NCBI RefSeq assembly: GCF_937889215.1
Contig: NZ_CALBEX010000433.1
Span: forward strand, 1-8,733
Reading direction: 5' to 3'
Source of the DNA: an uncultured Limnohabitans sp.
GTDB lineage: Bacteria; Pseudomonadota; Gammaproteobacteria; Burkholderiales; Burkholderiaceae_C
DNA length: 8,733 nt
In this document: in pieces, positions 1 to 7,037 of the stretch
Layout of the letters: every line of letters starts with the position of its first letter
Position numbering within the stretch: the stretch's first letter is position 1
Translations under genes and position numbers: made by a program
The notes under the pieces: generated by a model
Seen by the model: only the letters and a program-made list of their open reading frames with translations
What the model was told of the DNA's origin: nothing
Database searches by the model: none

Positions 1-2466
1 GAAAATCAGGCTGCGGGCGCGGTTGGGGTTGCGCAGGCTGAAGTCTGGGTGCAGCATGAGCTGGCGCACGCGGGGCAGCACGTCGCCGCCGCGGTCGGGT
101 GCGCTGGCTTGCAGGGCAAACCATTTGTCGATGACCAAGGCCTCGTGCTGGAACATTTTGTGGAACAAGGCCAAGGCGTCTTGTGCCAGCCCATGACCAC
201 TGACCACCAGGGCCGACAGCGCGTTGAAGCGGTCGGTCATGTTGCTGGCGTCTTTGAACTGTTGGTAAACGCGCCCAGGTGTGATGGCATCGCCGCTGTG
301 CACGGCGGCCACGCAGAGCATGCCCATGGCCAGACCCGCCAGAGCGCGGCGGCCGCTGGACTGGGCATCGGGCTTGTAGGCACCGTTGTGTTTGTGCGCG
401 TGCCATGCCCAATCCCAGTCGGCTTGCAAGGCTGTGGCCAGTTGCAGGCGCATGTTTTCACGCAGGGCATGGACACGCTGTGGGTCCACCACATCCAGCT
501 GGTCGGCGATGTAGTTTTCGCTGGGCAGCGTGAGTGCCAAGTCCTTGAATGCAGCATCCAGCGTGGGGTGGCGCAGCACATTGCGCAAAGCGCTCACCAA
601 GGCCTCAGACAGCACGGGCTGGCCTGTCAAGTCCTTGTTTTGCTGGACAGCATCGAGCGCGCTTTGGAGCATCAAGCGTTGGCCTGCTTCCCATTGGTTG
701 AAGGGGTCGTTGTCGTGGGCCAGCAAGATCAGCAGGTCATCGGCGTTCAGGCCGTCTTCGAGCACCACCGGGGCGCTGAAGGCGCGCAGCAGTGATGGCA
801 CAGGTTCGCTGTCGATGTTCACAAAGGTGTAGCTGGCGCTGGCTTCGGTCAGGACCACGGTTCGCTGTGGCAACGCATCGGCGGCATCGGCCAACTGCAG
901 GGGCAGTGGCTTGCCGTCGCGGCTGAGCAGGCCCAGCGTGACCGGGATCACGAAGGGCTGTTTGCTGTCCTGGCCGGGTGTGGCGTGGCAGCTTTGGCTG
1001 AGCGTGAGGGTGTAGCTGCGCTCGGCCGCGTTGTAGACACTACGCGCTTGCAGGCGCGGGGTGCCCGCCTGGCTGTACCAGCGCTTGAAGGTGCTCAGGT
1101 TTTGCCCCAGCGCCGAGTCCGGGTTGGCGTCGGCAATGGCTTGCGCAAAGTCGTCGCAGGTCACCGCCTGGCCGTCGTGGCGCTCAAAGTAGAGCTTCAT
1201 GCCCTTGGCAAAGCCGTCACGCCCTTGCAGGTCAGCGGGGCTGGCCACCAAGGTCTGCATCATGCGTACGACTTCGGAGCCTTTTTCGTAGATGGTGACG
1301 GTGTAGAAGTTGTTGATCTCGACATAGCTGTCGGGGCGCACCGGGTGGGCCATGGGGCCGGCGTCTTCGGCAAACTGCACGGTACGCAGGACACGCACGT
1401 CTTCGATCCGCTTGACGGCGCGGGCACTCGTCTCGCCCGCCATGTCTTGGCTGAACTCCTGGTCGCGAAAGACCGTGAGGCCTTCTTTCAGGGACAGCTG
1501 GAACCAGTCGCGGCAGGTGATGCGGTTGCCGGTCCAGTTGTGAAAGTACTCGTGGCCCACCACGCTTTCGATGTTGCCAAAGTCTGCGTCAGTGGCTGTG
1601 GCCGGGTTCGCCAACACGTATTTGGTGTTGAAGATGTTCAGGCCCTTGTTTTCCATCGCGCCCATGTTGAAGTCGCTGGTGGCGACGATCATGAAGCGCT
1701 CCAAGTCCAGCGGCAGGCCAAAGCGGGCTTCGTCCCAAGCCACGCTGGCCATGAGCGAGTTCATCGCGTGTTCGGTCTTGTCCAGATCGCCGGGGCGCAC
1801 GAACACTTGCAGCAAGTGTTCGGTGCCCGAGCGGCTCAGTATGCGTTGCTCGCGGGCCACCAATTGGCCGGCGACCAGTGCGAACAAATAGCAGGGCTTT
1901 TTGTGCGGATCGACCCATTTGGCAAAATGCCTCAGGCCGTTGGGGCCGTCCTCCAGCGCACCTTGCTCGACCAGGTTGCCGTTGCTCAGCAGCACAGGGT
2001 ATTTGGCCTTGTCAGCGCGCAGCATGACGGTGAAGCTGGCCATCACGTCCGGGCGGTCCAGGAAATAGGTGATGCGTCTAAAACCCTCGGCCTCGCATTG
2101 CGTGAAGAAGGTGCCCTGGCTGACGTACAAGCCCATCAGCTGGGTGTTCTTCTCGGGGTTGCAGGTGGTGAAGATTTCCAGATCGAAGGGCTCGTGGCCT
2201 TCGGGCAGGTTCTCCAGCACCAACTGATTGCCGTCCATCTTGAACGAGGTACCACCGCCGTTGACCAACACGCGGGCCAAATTCAGGTCTTCGCCGTCCA
2301 GACGCAGCGGCTGAGCCGTCACGTCGGGGTTGCGGCGCAGGCGCATTTTGTTCAGGACACGGGTTTTGGCCGGGTCCAGATCAAAGGTCAGATCGACGGT
2401 GTCGACCCAAAAAGCCGGGGCGGTGTACGCCTCGCGCTGGATCGCGGTGGGTTGTCCTTCACGCAT
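1..2466 (-). CDS. pepN: Aminopeptidase N (M1 family zinc metallopeptidase), 3' end cut by window edge
   Basis: Cytoplasmic zinc aminopeptidase that removes N-terminal residues from peptides in protein turnover. The minus-strand frame is open from ATG at 2466 to the window edge, 822 codons; E. coli PepN has about 870 residues, so only the extreme C-terminus is missing. Visible M1 signatures: the GAMEN exopeptidase motif at residues 269-273, the zinc site HEYFH at 305-309 (ligands H305 and H309, general base E306), the third ligand E328 in LKEG, and the YEKG tyrosine at 393 that stabilises the transition state. The last visible residues (NPNRARSLIF) match the conserved C-terminal helical domain of bacterial PepN. 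The start is supported by GGAG seven bases upstream. It lies 33 bases after prfB on the same strand, so co-transcription is likely. No frameshift or missing catalytic residue was seen. Identification is firm. Confidence 0.96.
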   Translation of the reverse strand, partial: MREGQPTAIQREAYTAPAFWVDTVDLTFDLDPAKTRVLNKMRLRRNPDVTAQPLRLDGEDLNLARVLVNGGGTSFKMDGNQLVLENLPEGHEPFDLEIFTTCNPEKNTQLMGLYVSQGTFFTQCEAEGFRRITYFLDRPDVMASFTVMLRADKAKYPVLLSNGNLVEQGALEDGPNGLRHFAKWVDPHKKPCYLFALVAGQLVAREQRILSRSGTEHLLQVFVRPGDLDKTEHAMNSLMASVAWDEARFGLPLDLERFMIVATSDFNMGAMENKGLNIFNTKYVLANPATATDADFGNIESVVGHEYFHNWTGNRITCRDWFQLSLKEGLTVFRDQEFSQDMAGETSARAVKRIEDVRVLRTVQFAEDAGPMAHPVRPDSYVEINNFYTVTIYEKGSEVVRMMQTLVASPADLQGRDGFAKGMKLYFERHDGQAVTCDDFAQAIADANPDSALGQNLSTFKRWYSQAGTPRLQARSVYNAAERSYTLTLSQSCHATPGQDSKQPFVIPVTLGLLSRDGKPLPLQLADAADALPQRTVVLTEASASYTFVNIDSEPVPSLLRAFSAPVVLEDGLNADDLLILLAHDNDPFNQWEAGQRLMLQSALDAVQQNKDLTGQPVLSEALVSALRNVLRHPTLDAAFKDLALTLPSENYIADQLDVVDPQRVHALRENMRLQLATALQADWDWAWHAHKHNGAYKPDAQSSGRRALAGLAMGMLCVAAVHSGDAITPGRVYQQFKDASNMTDRFNALSALVVSGHGLAQDALALFHKMFQHEALVIDKWFALQASAPDRGGDVLPRVRQLMLHPDFSLRNPNRARSLIF

Positions 2467-2499
2467 CACTAACTCCGTTTTTGTTGAGGTCTGAGCAGA

Positions 2500-3604
2500 T
2501 CAGAGGCCTTGTTTCAGTGAGGCTTCGATGAACGCATCGAGGTCGCCATCGAGCACCTTTTGGGTGGCCGAAATTTCGACGTTGGTGCGCAAATCCTTGA
2601 TGCGGCTGTTGTCCAGCACATAGCTGCGGATCTGGTGACCCCAGCCCACATCGGTCTTGGTGTCTTCCAGCTTTTGCTGCTCTTCCATGCGCTTGCGCAT
2701 TTCAAAGTCATACAAGCGCGAGCGCAGGCGTTGCCAAGCCACATCGCGGTTGCTGTGCTGGCTTCGGCCGTCTTGGCACTGCACCACAATGCCCGTGGGG
2801 ATGTGCGTCAATCGCACCGCAGAGTCGGTCTTGTTGATGTGCTGACCACCCGCGCCGCTGGCGCGGAAGGTGTCGGTGCGCACGTCAGCCGGGTTGATGT
2901 TGATCTCGATCGAATCATCAATCTCGGGGTAAACAAACAAGGAGGCGAATGAGGTGTGGCGGCCGCCCGACGAGTCAAACGGGCTTTTGCGCACCAAGCG
3001 GTGCACGCCGGTTTCGGTGCGCAGCAGGCCAAAAGCGTACTCGCCCTCGATCTTGATGGTCGCGCCCTTGATGCCCGCGGTGTCGCCCGGCGTTTCGTCT
3101 TCCACCGTGGCCTTGAAGCCCTTGCGCTCGGCGTATTTGATGTACTGGCGCAGCAGCATGCTGGCCCAGTCGCAGGCTTCGGTGCCACCAGCGCCCGCCT
3201 GGATGTCAACAAAGCAGTTGAGCGGGTCGGCCTCGTGGCGGAACATGCGGCGAAACTCTAAGTCTTCAACGAGCTGGGTCAGCTTGGCGGTTTCTGCCTC
3301 GATGGTCAGCAGACCGTCGTCGTCGCCTTCTTCCTTGCTCATCTCGAACAGTTCAAGGTTGTCGGCCAACTCGCGGGTCAGGTTGGTGATGGTGACCACC
3401 ACGCCATCGAGGGCTTTTTTCTCTTTGCCCAATTCTTGGGCTTTTTTCGGATCATTCCAGACCGAGGGATCTTCGAGCGATGCGTTGACGGTTCTCAGCC
3501 GTTCAGATTTGGCATCGTAGTCAAAGATACCCCCGTAACTCGTGGGTACGAGCGGTCAGGTCTGTGAGGGATGCGCCAATTTGGTTGATGTGTTCTGCGT
3601 CCAT
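2500..3604 (-). CDS. prfB: Peptide chain release factor 2, with programmed +1 frameshift
   Basis: RF2 recognises UGA and UAA in the ribosomal A site and triggers release of the finished protein. The gene is read in two frames: 27 codons from ATG 3604 end at an in-frame TGA (3523-3521), and a +1 shift there joins the remainder for a 367-residue product (E. coli RF2 is 365). Without the shift the coding region appears wrongly to begin near TTG 3432. The stop-codon recognition motif SPF is at about residues 207-209 and the catalytic GGQ at 252-254. The residue matching E. coli position 246 is alanine, in RASGAGGQ, the form found in most bacteria rather than the threonine of E. coli K-12. No Shine-Dalgarno is visible before ATG 3604, and a hairpin ends four bases upstream. 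No alternative in-frame ATG, GTG or TTG exists between the upstream in-frame stop and the frameshift site. pepN follows after 33 bases. Confidence 0.96.
3520..3535 (-). promoter_or_regulatory. prfB: RF2 autoregulatory programmed +1 frameshift site
   Basis: On the minus strand the sequence reads CGG GGG TAT CTT TGA C. It has every part of the known prfB recoding site: an internal Shine-Dalgarno-like G-run three bases before the slippery CTT codon, the slippery CTT itself, and a TGA stop followed by C, a poor termination context. When RF2 is scarce the ribosome slips forward one base (CTT, skip T, then GAC), making full-length RF2; when RF2 is abundant it terminates at codon 28. Only the first base differs from the E. 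coli site (C for A). The mechanism is established for this family; its operation here is inferred from sequence. Confidence 0.95.
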
Positions 3605-3608
3605 GGGA

Positions 3609-3639
3609 AAAATGTCCGGTTCGGTAAACCGGACATTTT
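3609..3639 (-). terminator. Perfect 13-bp hairpin with T-run, probable intrinsic terminator of the upstream gene
   Basis: An inverted repeat with arms 3609-3621 and 3627-3639 is perfect over 13 bp (AAAATGTCCGGTT and its complement) around a 5-base loop. On the minus strand the stem is followed by five Ts (3612-3608), and on the plus strand by TTTTCTC, so it could terminate in both directions. It begins 35 bases after the stop codon of the minus-strand gene ending at 3675, as expected for an intrinsic terminator. Its far end is only four bases from the prfB start codon, so it might also act as an attenuator or translational block for prfB. A protein-binding palindrome is a less likely alternative. 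Confidence 0.75.
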
Positions 3640-3674
3640 CTCATGACTTGGGCTGCAAAACCATGCTTTGCCCC

Positions 3675-4206
3675 TCAGAAGCTTCGGCCGTAAGAGAACA
3701 TCACGGCCGCCGCGCCCAACAATTTCACTTGCACCGAATCGTGGGGTGTCAGCTTGTAGCCCAGCGCGGGAATGATGGCAGGCGAAAAACCACGGTAGTT
3801 GAGGGGCACTTTGTCTTCGTAAGGGGCAACATAGCCGTACATCAAGCCAGCCGTGACTTTGGCAAACAGTTGGGGCACGCCCAGCAGGTGGTTGAACTGT
3901 TGGCCGGCGTACGCATAAACGGTGGGCTGGCCAAAAGAGTTGCTGAAAAAGCTGATGCCACACAAACGGTTGCCGGGCAGTTGCTCGTCGATCGCCACCA
4001 GCACCAAGTTTTTTGTGTTCACCGCTTTTGCTCCAGTGAAAGGTGTAAGGCGAAAACGTGATTTCACCCCGGTGGTCTGGCGCGGGCGCGCCTTGCACCG
4101 CCAAAAATTCAGGGCAGAAGCGTTGCGCCGTTTCGGCCTGAGCCAGCGTGCAGGCGGCGGTCAAAGCCACGGTCGAGATCAATCGGAGGGGGGAGGTCAA
4201 GGGCAT
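3675..4206 (-). pseudogene. Secreted, probable outer-membrane protein of unknown function, frameshifted at an A6 tract
   Basis: Two overlapping minus-strand frames together make one protein of about 176 residues. The first, from ATG 4206, has a clear signal peptide (hydrophobic core, cleavage predicted after LAQA, residue 24) and continues through FSPYTFHWSKSGEHK. The second carries NLVLVAIDEQ through SFFSNSFGQP, GLMYGYVAPYEDKVP and GFSPAIIPALGY to the stop at 3675. The switch falls at an A6 run (4014-4009), codons 65-66; removing one A gives a continuous EHKNLVLVAIDEQ. The joined product resembles, from memory, small Burkholderiales proteins often labelled 'sn-glycerol-3-phosphate transporter', a name I do not trust. 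The C-terminal phenylalanine and alternating aromatic pattern suit an outer-membrane beta-barrel. No good Shine-Dalgarno precedes ATG 4206. It could be a pseudogene, a sequencing indel, or a gene using slippage on the A-run. Confidence 0.72.
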
Positions 4207-4252
4207 GGCGGGTCAGAGGCTGAAATTGGAGTCGATCGAATTCTAGAGTCTT

Positions 4253-5167
4253 TCACGCTGTGAATTTTTCTATCAATGCAGCCAACTGTTGGGGCTGGTC
4301 ATGGTGCAACATGTGGCCCGCGTCATCAATCACGGCTTTTTCCAACACGGCCACGGCCTTCAGCCGTTCATGAAACTCAGCCAAAGTGTATTTGCCCTTC
4401 CACCACTGGCTCAGCGAGTCATCCGAGGCCTCTACCGCCAACACGGGTGCACGAATGTTCCGGTACATCGCCAAGGCCTCATTGACTTGAAACAGGTAAG
4501 GGTTGACCACCTTGTGCGCCGCGTCGCCCAAAATTCGCCACTGGCCATCCGGGCCCACCTGTGCCCAGTGCTGGGCCAACCAATCGGCTTGGCCTTGGCC
4601 CAGTCGGCGGTTGGTTTTCATCAAGCGGGCCGCCACACCCGCCGCATCGGGGTAGGGTTTGAGGTCGTTGTCGCCAGCGCGCTGTTTTTTGACTTCATCG
4701 AGCCACTGGCCCATGCGGGCCGGGGCTTGTTCAGACTGGGTGGCGGCCAGGCCAAAGCCTTCGAGGTTGACGAGTCGGCGAATCCGCTGGGGGCGAGCGC
4801 CGGCATACATCATCACCACATTGCCGCCCATGCTGTGGCCCACCAGGTCAATGGCTTGGCCGGGGTACAGGGTGTCGAGCAGGGCGTCCAGGTCGGCCAG
4901 GTAGTCGGGGAACCAATAGCTGTCTGTGCTTGGGGCTTCGGTCAGGCCGTAGCCGCGCCAATCCATGGCAATGATCGGGCGCTGCTGTGCATAGGCTTCG
5001 CTGAAAGCATCCACCATGAATTGCCAGGAAGCGGCCACGTCCATCCAGCCGTGGGCCAGAACCAAAGGGGTGGCACCTGGCTGGGGCGTGCCCCATTGGC
5101 GGACGTGGTAGCGGCAGCCGCGCAGCGGCACCATCAGGCTTTGTGATTGGCGTTGAACTTGGTACAT
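4253..5167 (-). CDS. Alpha/beta-hydrolase fold protein
   Basis: A 304-residue protein of the alpha/beta-hydrolase superfamily, probably a cytoplasmic serine esterase or related hydrolase; the substrate cannot be read from sequence. From the chosen start, the HGWMD oxyanion-hole strand-turn lies near residue 39, the nucleophile elbow GHSMGG puts the catalytic serine at 112, an acidic candidate is D249 or D250 in EASDDS, and the catalytic histidine is H285 in DDAGHMLHH. The frame stays open to 5221, but the extra residues would overlap the divergent synthetase gene and form a hydrophobic stretch, so I prefer ATG 5167 (MYQVQRQSQ); ATG 5179 and ATG 5134 are alternatives. None has a strong Shine-Dalgarno. 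It diverges from the acyl-CoA synthetase with 25 bases between starts, and its stop is 46 bases before the secreted-protein gene. It has no obvious signal peptide from the chosen start. Confidence 0.88.
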   Translation of the reverse strand: MYQVQRQSQSLMVPLRGCRYHVRQWGTPQPGATPLVLAHGWMDVAASWQFMVDAFSEAYAQQRPIIAMDWRGYGLTEAPSTDSYWFPDYLADLDALLDTLYPGQAIDLVGHSMGGNVVMMYAGARPQRIRRLVNLEGFGLAATQSEQAPARMGQWLDEVKKQRAGDNDLKPYPDAAGVAARLMKTNRRLGQGQADWLAQHWAQVGPDGQWRILGDAAHKVVNPYLFQVNEALAMYRNIRAPVLAVEASDDSLSQWWKGKYTLAEFHERLKAVAVLEKAVIDDAGHMLHHDQPQQLAALIEKFTA

Positions 5168-5170
5168 ACT
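5141..5170 (+). promoter_or_regulatory. Weak candidate promoter for the acyl-CoA synthetase gene
   Basis: TTGTGA (5141-5146) and CATACT (5165-5170) each match four of six consensus bases with an 18-base spacer. The predicted transcript would start near 5177, just before the ribosome-binding site at 5180. It lies inside the first codons of the divergent hydrolase gene. Matches at this level arise readily by chance, so this is only the best available candidate. Confidence 0.22.
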
Positions 5171-5174
5171 TTCG

Positions 5175-5203
5175 ATCATAAGGAGACACACGATGAGCGT
5201 CAG
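5175..5203 (-). promoter_or_regulatory. Candidate sigma-70 promoter for the alpha/beta-hydrolase gene
   Basis: On the minus strand, CTGACG (5203-5198, four of six matches to TTGACA) is followed after exactly 17 bases by TATGAT (5180-5175, five of six matches to TATAAT). Transcription would begin at about 5168, immediately before the ATG at 5167, giving an almost leaderless mRNA. The box overlaps both the ribosome-binding site and the first codons of the divergent synthetase gene. It is predicted by consensus matching only. Confidence 0.42.
5180..5186 (+). promoter_or_regulatory. Ribosome-binding site fixing the acyl-CoA synthetase start
   Basis: AAGGAGA is a near-perfect Shine-Dalgarno sequence placed six bases before ATG 5193. 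It is the strongest ribosome-binding site in the window and settles the start of the synthetase. It shares its first base with the predicted -10 box of the divergent hydrolase promoter. Confidence 0.85.
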
Positions 5204-6953
5204 TCGCAACCAGGACCACACCCTCCCGCCAAGCGCCGACCGCTATGCGGCCATTCACCAAGGTTTCGGTTGGAAAGTGCCCAAGCGCTTCAACATGGCG
5301 CAAGCTTGCTGCGGCCAGTGGGCTGCGCGGCCCGCCACGGCGAGGCGCACCGCCATCCGTGAACATGTGGCCGGGCAGGGCTTGGGCCAAAGCTGGACAT
5401 TTGGCCAGTTGCAAAGCGCGGCCAACCGCCTGAGCCGGGTGCTGCAGGGCCAAGGCGTGCGGCGCGGTGACCGGGTGGCGATTGTGCTGCCCCAGCGCTT
5501 TGAGACGGCTGTGGCCTACATGGCGGTGCTGCAAATGGGCGCGGTGGCCATGCCGCTGTCCATGTTGTTCGGCCCCGAGGCGCTGTCCTTTCGCATCAAC
5601 GACAGCCAGGCCCGTGTGGCCGTGTGCGACGAATCCACCATTCAGGCCTTGCAGCAGGCCCGCCCCGAATGCCCCGGCTTGCAAAGCCTGATCGGCGTGG
5701 GGCAGGCCGGGCCGCTGGCCGACCTGGATTACGCGCAAGCCGTGGCCAGCCAAGCCGCATCGTTCAAAGCCGTGAGCACCTTGGCCGACGACCCTGCCGT
5801 ACTGATCTACACCAGCGGCACCACCGGCAACCCCAAGGGCGGACTCATCCCGCACCGGGCGTTGATTGGCAACTTGACGGGTTTTGTGTGCAGCCAAAAC
5901 TGGTTTGGTTTTGACCCGGCGGATGCCAGTCGCCCGTCCAAAGCGGTGTTCTGGTCGCCTGCCGACTGGGCCTGGACGGGTGGCTTGATGGACGCCTTGC
6001 TGCCGAGCCTCTACTTTGGTCGGCCCATCGTGGCCTTCAACGGGCGCTTTTCACCCGAAGCGGCCTTCGAGATTTTGCAAAGCCACGGCGTGACACACAC
6101 CTTTTTGTTCCCCACCGCGCTCAAAGCCATGATGAAGGCCGTGCCCGATGTCAAAGCCCGCTACCGCCTGAAGCTGCAAGCCATGATGAGCGCGGGCGAA
6201 GCGGTGGGCGATGCGGTCTTTGGTTACTGCCAAGCGCAACTGGGCGTCACGGTGAACGAGATGTTTGGCCAGACCGAGATCAACTACGTGGTGGGCAACT
6301 GCACCCGCCTGTGGCCGGCCAAGCCCGGCAGCATGGGCAAAGGCTATCCGGGTCACCAGGTCGCGGTCATCGACGACGCTGGGCATTTGTGCCCCGTCGG
6401 CACGCCGGGTGAAGTGGCGGTGAACCGCTTCGATGTGCACGGTCACCCAGACCCGGTGTTCTTTTTGGGCTATTGGAACAACGACAAGGCAACCGAAGCC
6501 AAATACACAGGCAACTGGTGCCGCACCGGCGACATGGCGGTGGCGGACGAGGATGGCTACCTTTGGTACCAAGGCCGCACCGACGACATGTTCAAAGCAG
6601 CCGGATACCGCATTGGCCCCGGCGAGATCGAGAACTGCCTGGTCAAACACCCGGCCGTGCAGAACGCCGCTGTGGTGCCCAAGCCCGACAAGGACAGGGG
6701 GGCGTTGGTCAAGGCCTATGTGGTGTTGTCACCCGACTGGCTGGCCCGCAGGCCCGTCGGGCCCGGCCAGGCCGGCTTTGACGACGAGGTGCGCCGCGAA
6801 CTGCAGGCCCATGTGAAGGGTTTGCTGGCCCCTTATGAATACCCCAAAGAGATCGAGTTCATTGACCAACTGCCCATGACCACCACGGGCAAAGTGCAGC
6901 GCCGGGTGCTGCGCTTGCAAGAGGAGGCGAGAGCTTCGGCGACAAATAACTGA
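5193..6953 (+). CDS. AMP-forming acyl-CoA synthetase (ANL superfamily, medium-chain ACSM-like)
   Basis: A 586-residue adenylate-forming enzyme that activates a carboxylic acid with ATP and joins it to CoA, in the cytoplasm. Core ANL motifs are present in order: the phosphate-binding loop YTSGTTGNPKGG (T207 to G217), the adenine/Mg motif FGQTE (358-362), the ribose-binding aspartate in CRTGD (D447), the hinge region GRTDDMFK followed by GYRIGPGEIE (471-480), and the C-terminal catalytic lysine K567 in TTTGKVQRR. Length and overall pattern fit short/medium-chain synthetases of the ACSM type better than the roughly 650-residue acetyl-CoA synthetases or long-chain FadD enzymes; the acyl substrate is not determined. 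The start is fixed by the strong Shine-Dalgarno at 5180-5186. It diverges from the alpha/beta-hydrolase, which might supply a free acid, but that link is speculative. The next gene begins 84 bases after its stop, with no terminator visible between them. Confidence 0.93.
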   Translation: MSVSRNQDHTLPPSADRYAAIHQGFGWKVPKRFNMAQACCGQWAARPATARRTAIREHVAGQGLGQSWTFGQLQSAANRLSRVLQGQGVRRGDRVAIVLPQRFETAVAYMAVLQMGAVAMPLSMLFGPEALSFRINDSQARVAVCDESTIQALQQARPECPGLQSLIGVGQAGPLADLDYAQAVASQAASFKAVSTLADDPAVLIYTSGTTGNPKGGLIPHRALIGNLTGFVCSQNWFGFDPADASRPSKAVFWSPADWAWTGGLMDALLPSLYFGRPIVAFNGRFSPEAAFEILQSHGVTHTFLFPTALKAMMKAVPDVKARYRLKLQAMMSAGEAVGDAVFGYCQAQLGVTVNEMFGQTEINYVVGNCTRLWPAKPGSMGKGYPGHQVAVIDDAGHLCPVGTPGEVAVNRFDVHGHPDPVFFLGYWNNDKATEAKYTGNWCRTGDMAVADEDGYLWYQGRTDDMFKAAGYRIGPGEIENCLVKHPAVQNAAVVPKPDKDRGALVKAYVVLSPDWLARRPVGPGQAGFDDEVRRELQAHVKGLLAPYEYPKEIEFIDQLPMTTTGKVQRRVLRLQEEARASATNN

Positions 6954-7037
6954 GCCCACCCGTGACAAAATAAGACCCAACTGGGCCAGCCCGAGTGCGG
7001 CTTGCCTTTCACCATTGCCAAATCCACAGGAAACACC

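Noticed and set aside
49..795. A 248-codon plus-strand open frame opposite the pepN C-terminal half
   Set aside because: The minus strand continues the conserved pepN helical domain without interruption to the window edge, so this is a shadow.
985..2472. A 495-codon plus-strand open frame opposite pepN
   Set aside because: It is antisense to a clear pepN frame with intact M1 motifs; its translation is low-complexity with many A, G, V, H and Q and no recognisable domain. Long antisense frames are expected in high-GC coding DNA.
3609..3639. The hairpin considered as a repressor operator or a dispersed repeat
   Set aside because: Only one copy occurs in the window, and the T-run and its position after a stop codon fit a terminator better; an operator role cannot be excluded without genome-wide comparison.
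4229..4250. Cluster of overlapping six-base palindromes (CGATCG, GAATTC, TCTAGA) resembling a cloning polylinker
   Set aside because: The flanking sequence on both sides fits the native gene order and composition, and no vector sequence is present, so chance in a short AT-richer intergenic gap is more likely.
4240..4264. Possible promoter for the secreted-protein gene: TAGAAT on the minus strand (4245-4240)
   Set aside because: The -10 match is good, but the only upstream TTCACA is 13 bases away and nothing resembling a -35 box sits at 16-18 bases.
4289..5146. A 285-codon plus-strand open frame opposite the alpha/beta-hydrolase
   Set aside because: Antisense to a gene with a complete catalytic triad; its composition is that of a shadow frame.
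6954..7037. Gap between the acyl-CoA synthetase and tas, searched for a terminator or promoter
   Set aside because: I saw no stable hairpin with a T-run and no paired -35/-10 boxes; only the tas ribosome-binding site AGGAAA (7028-7033) is supported.
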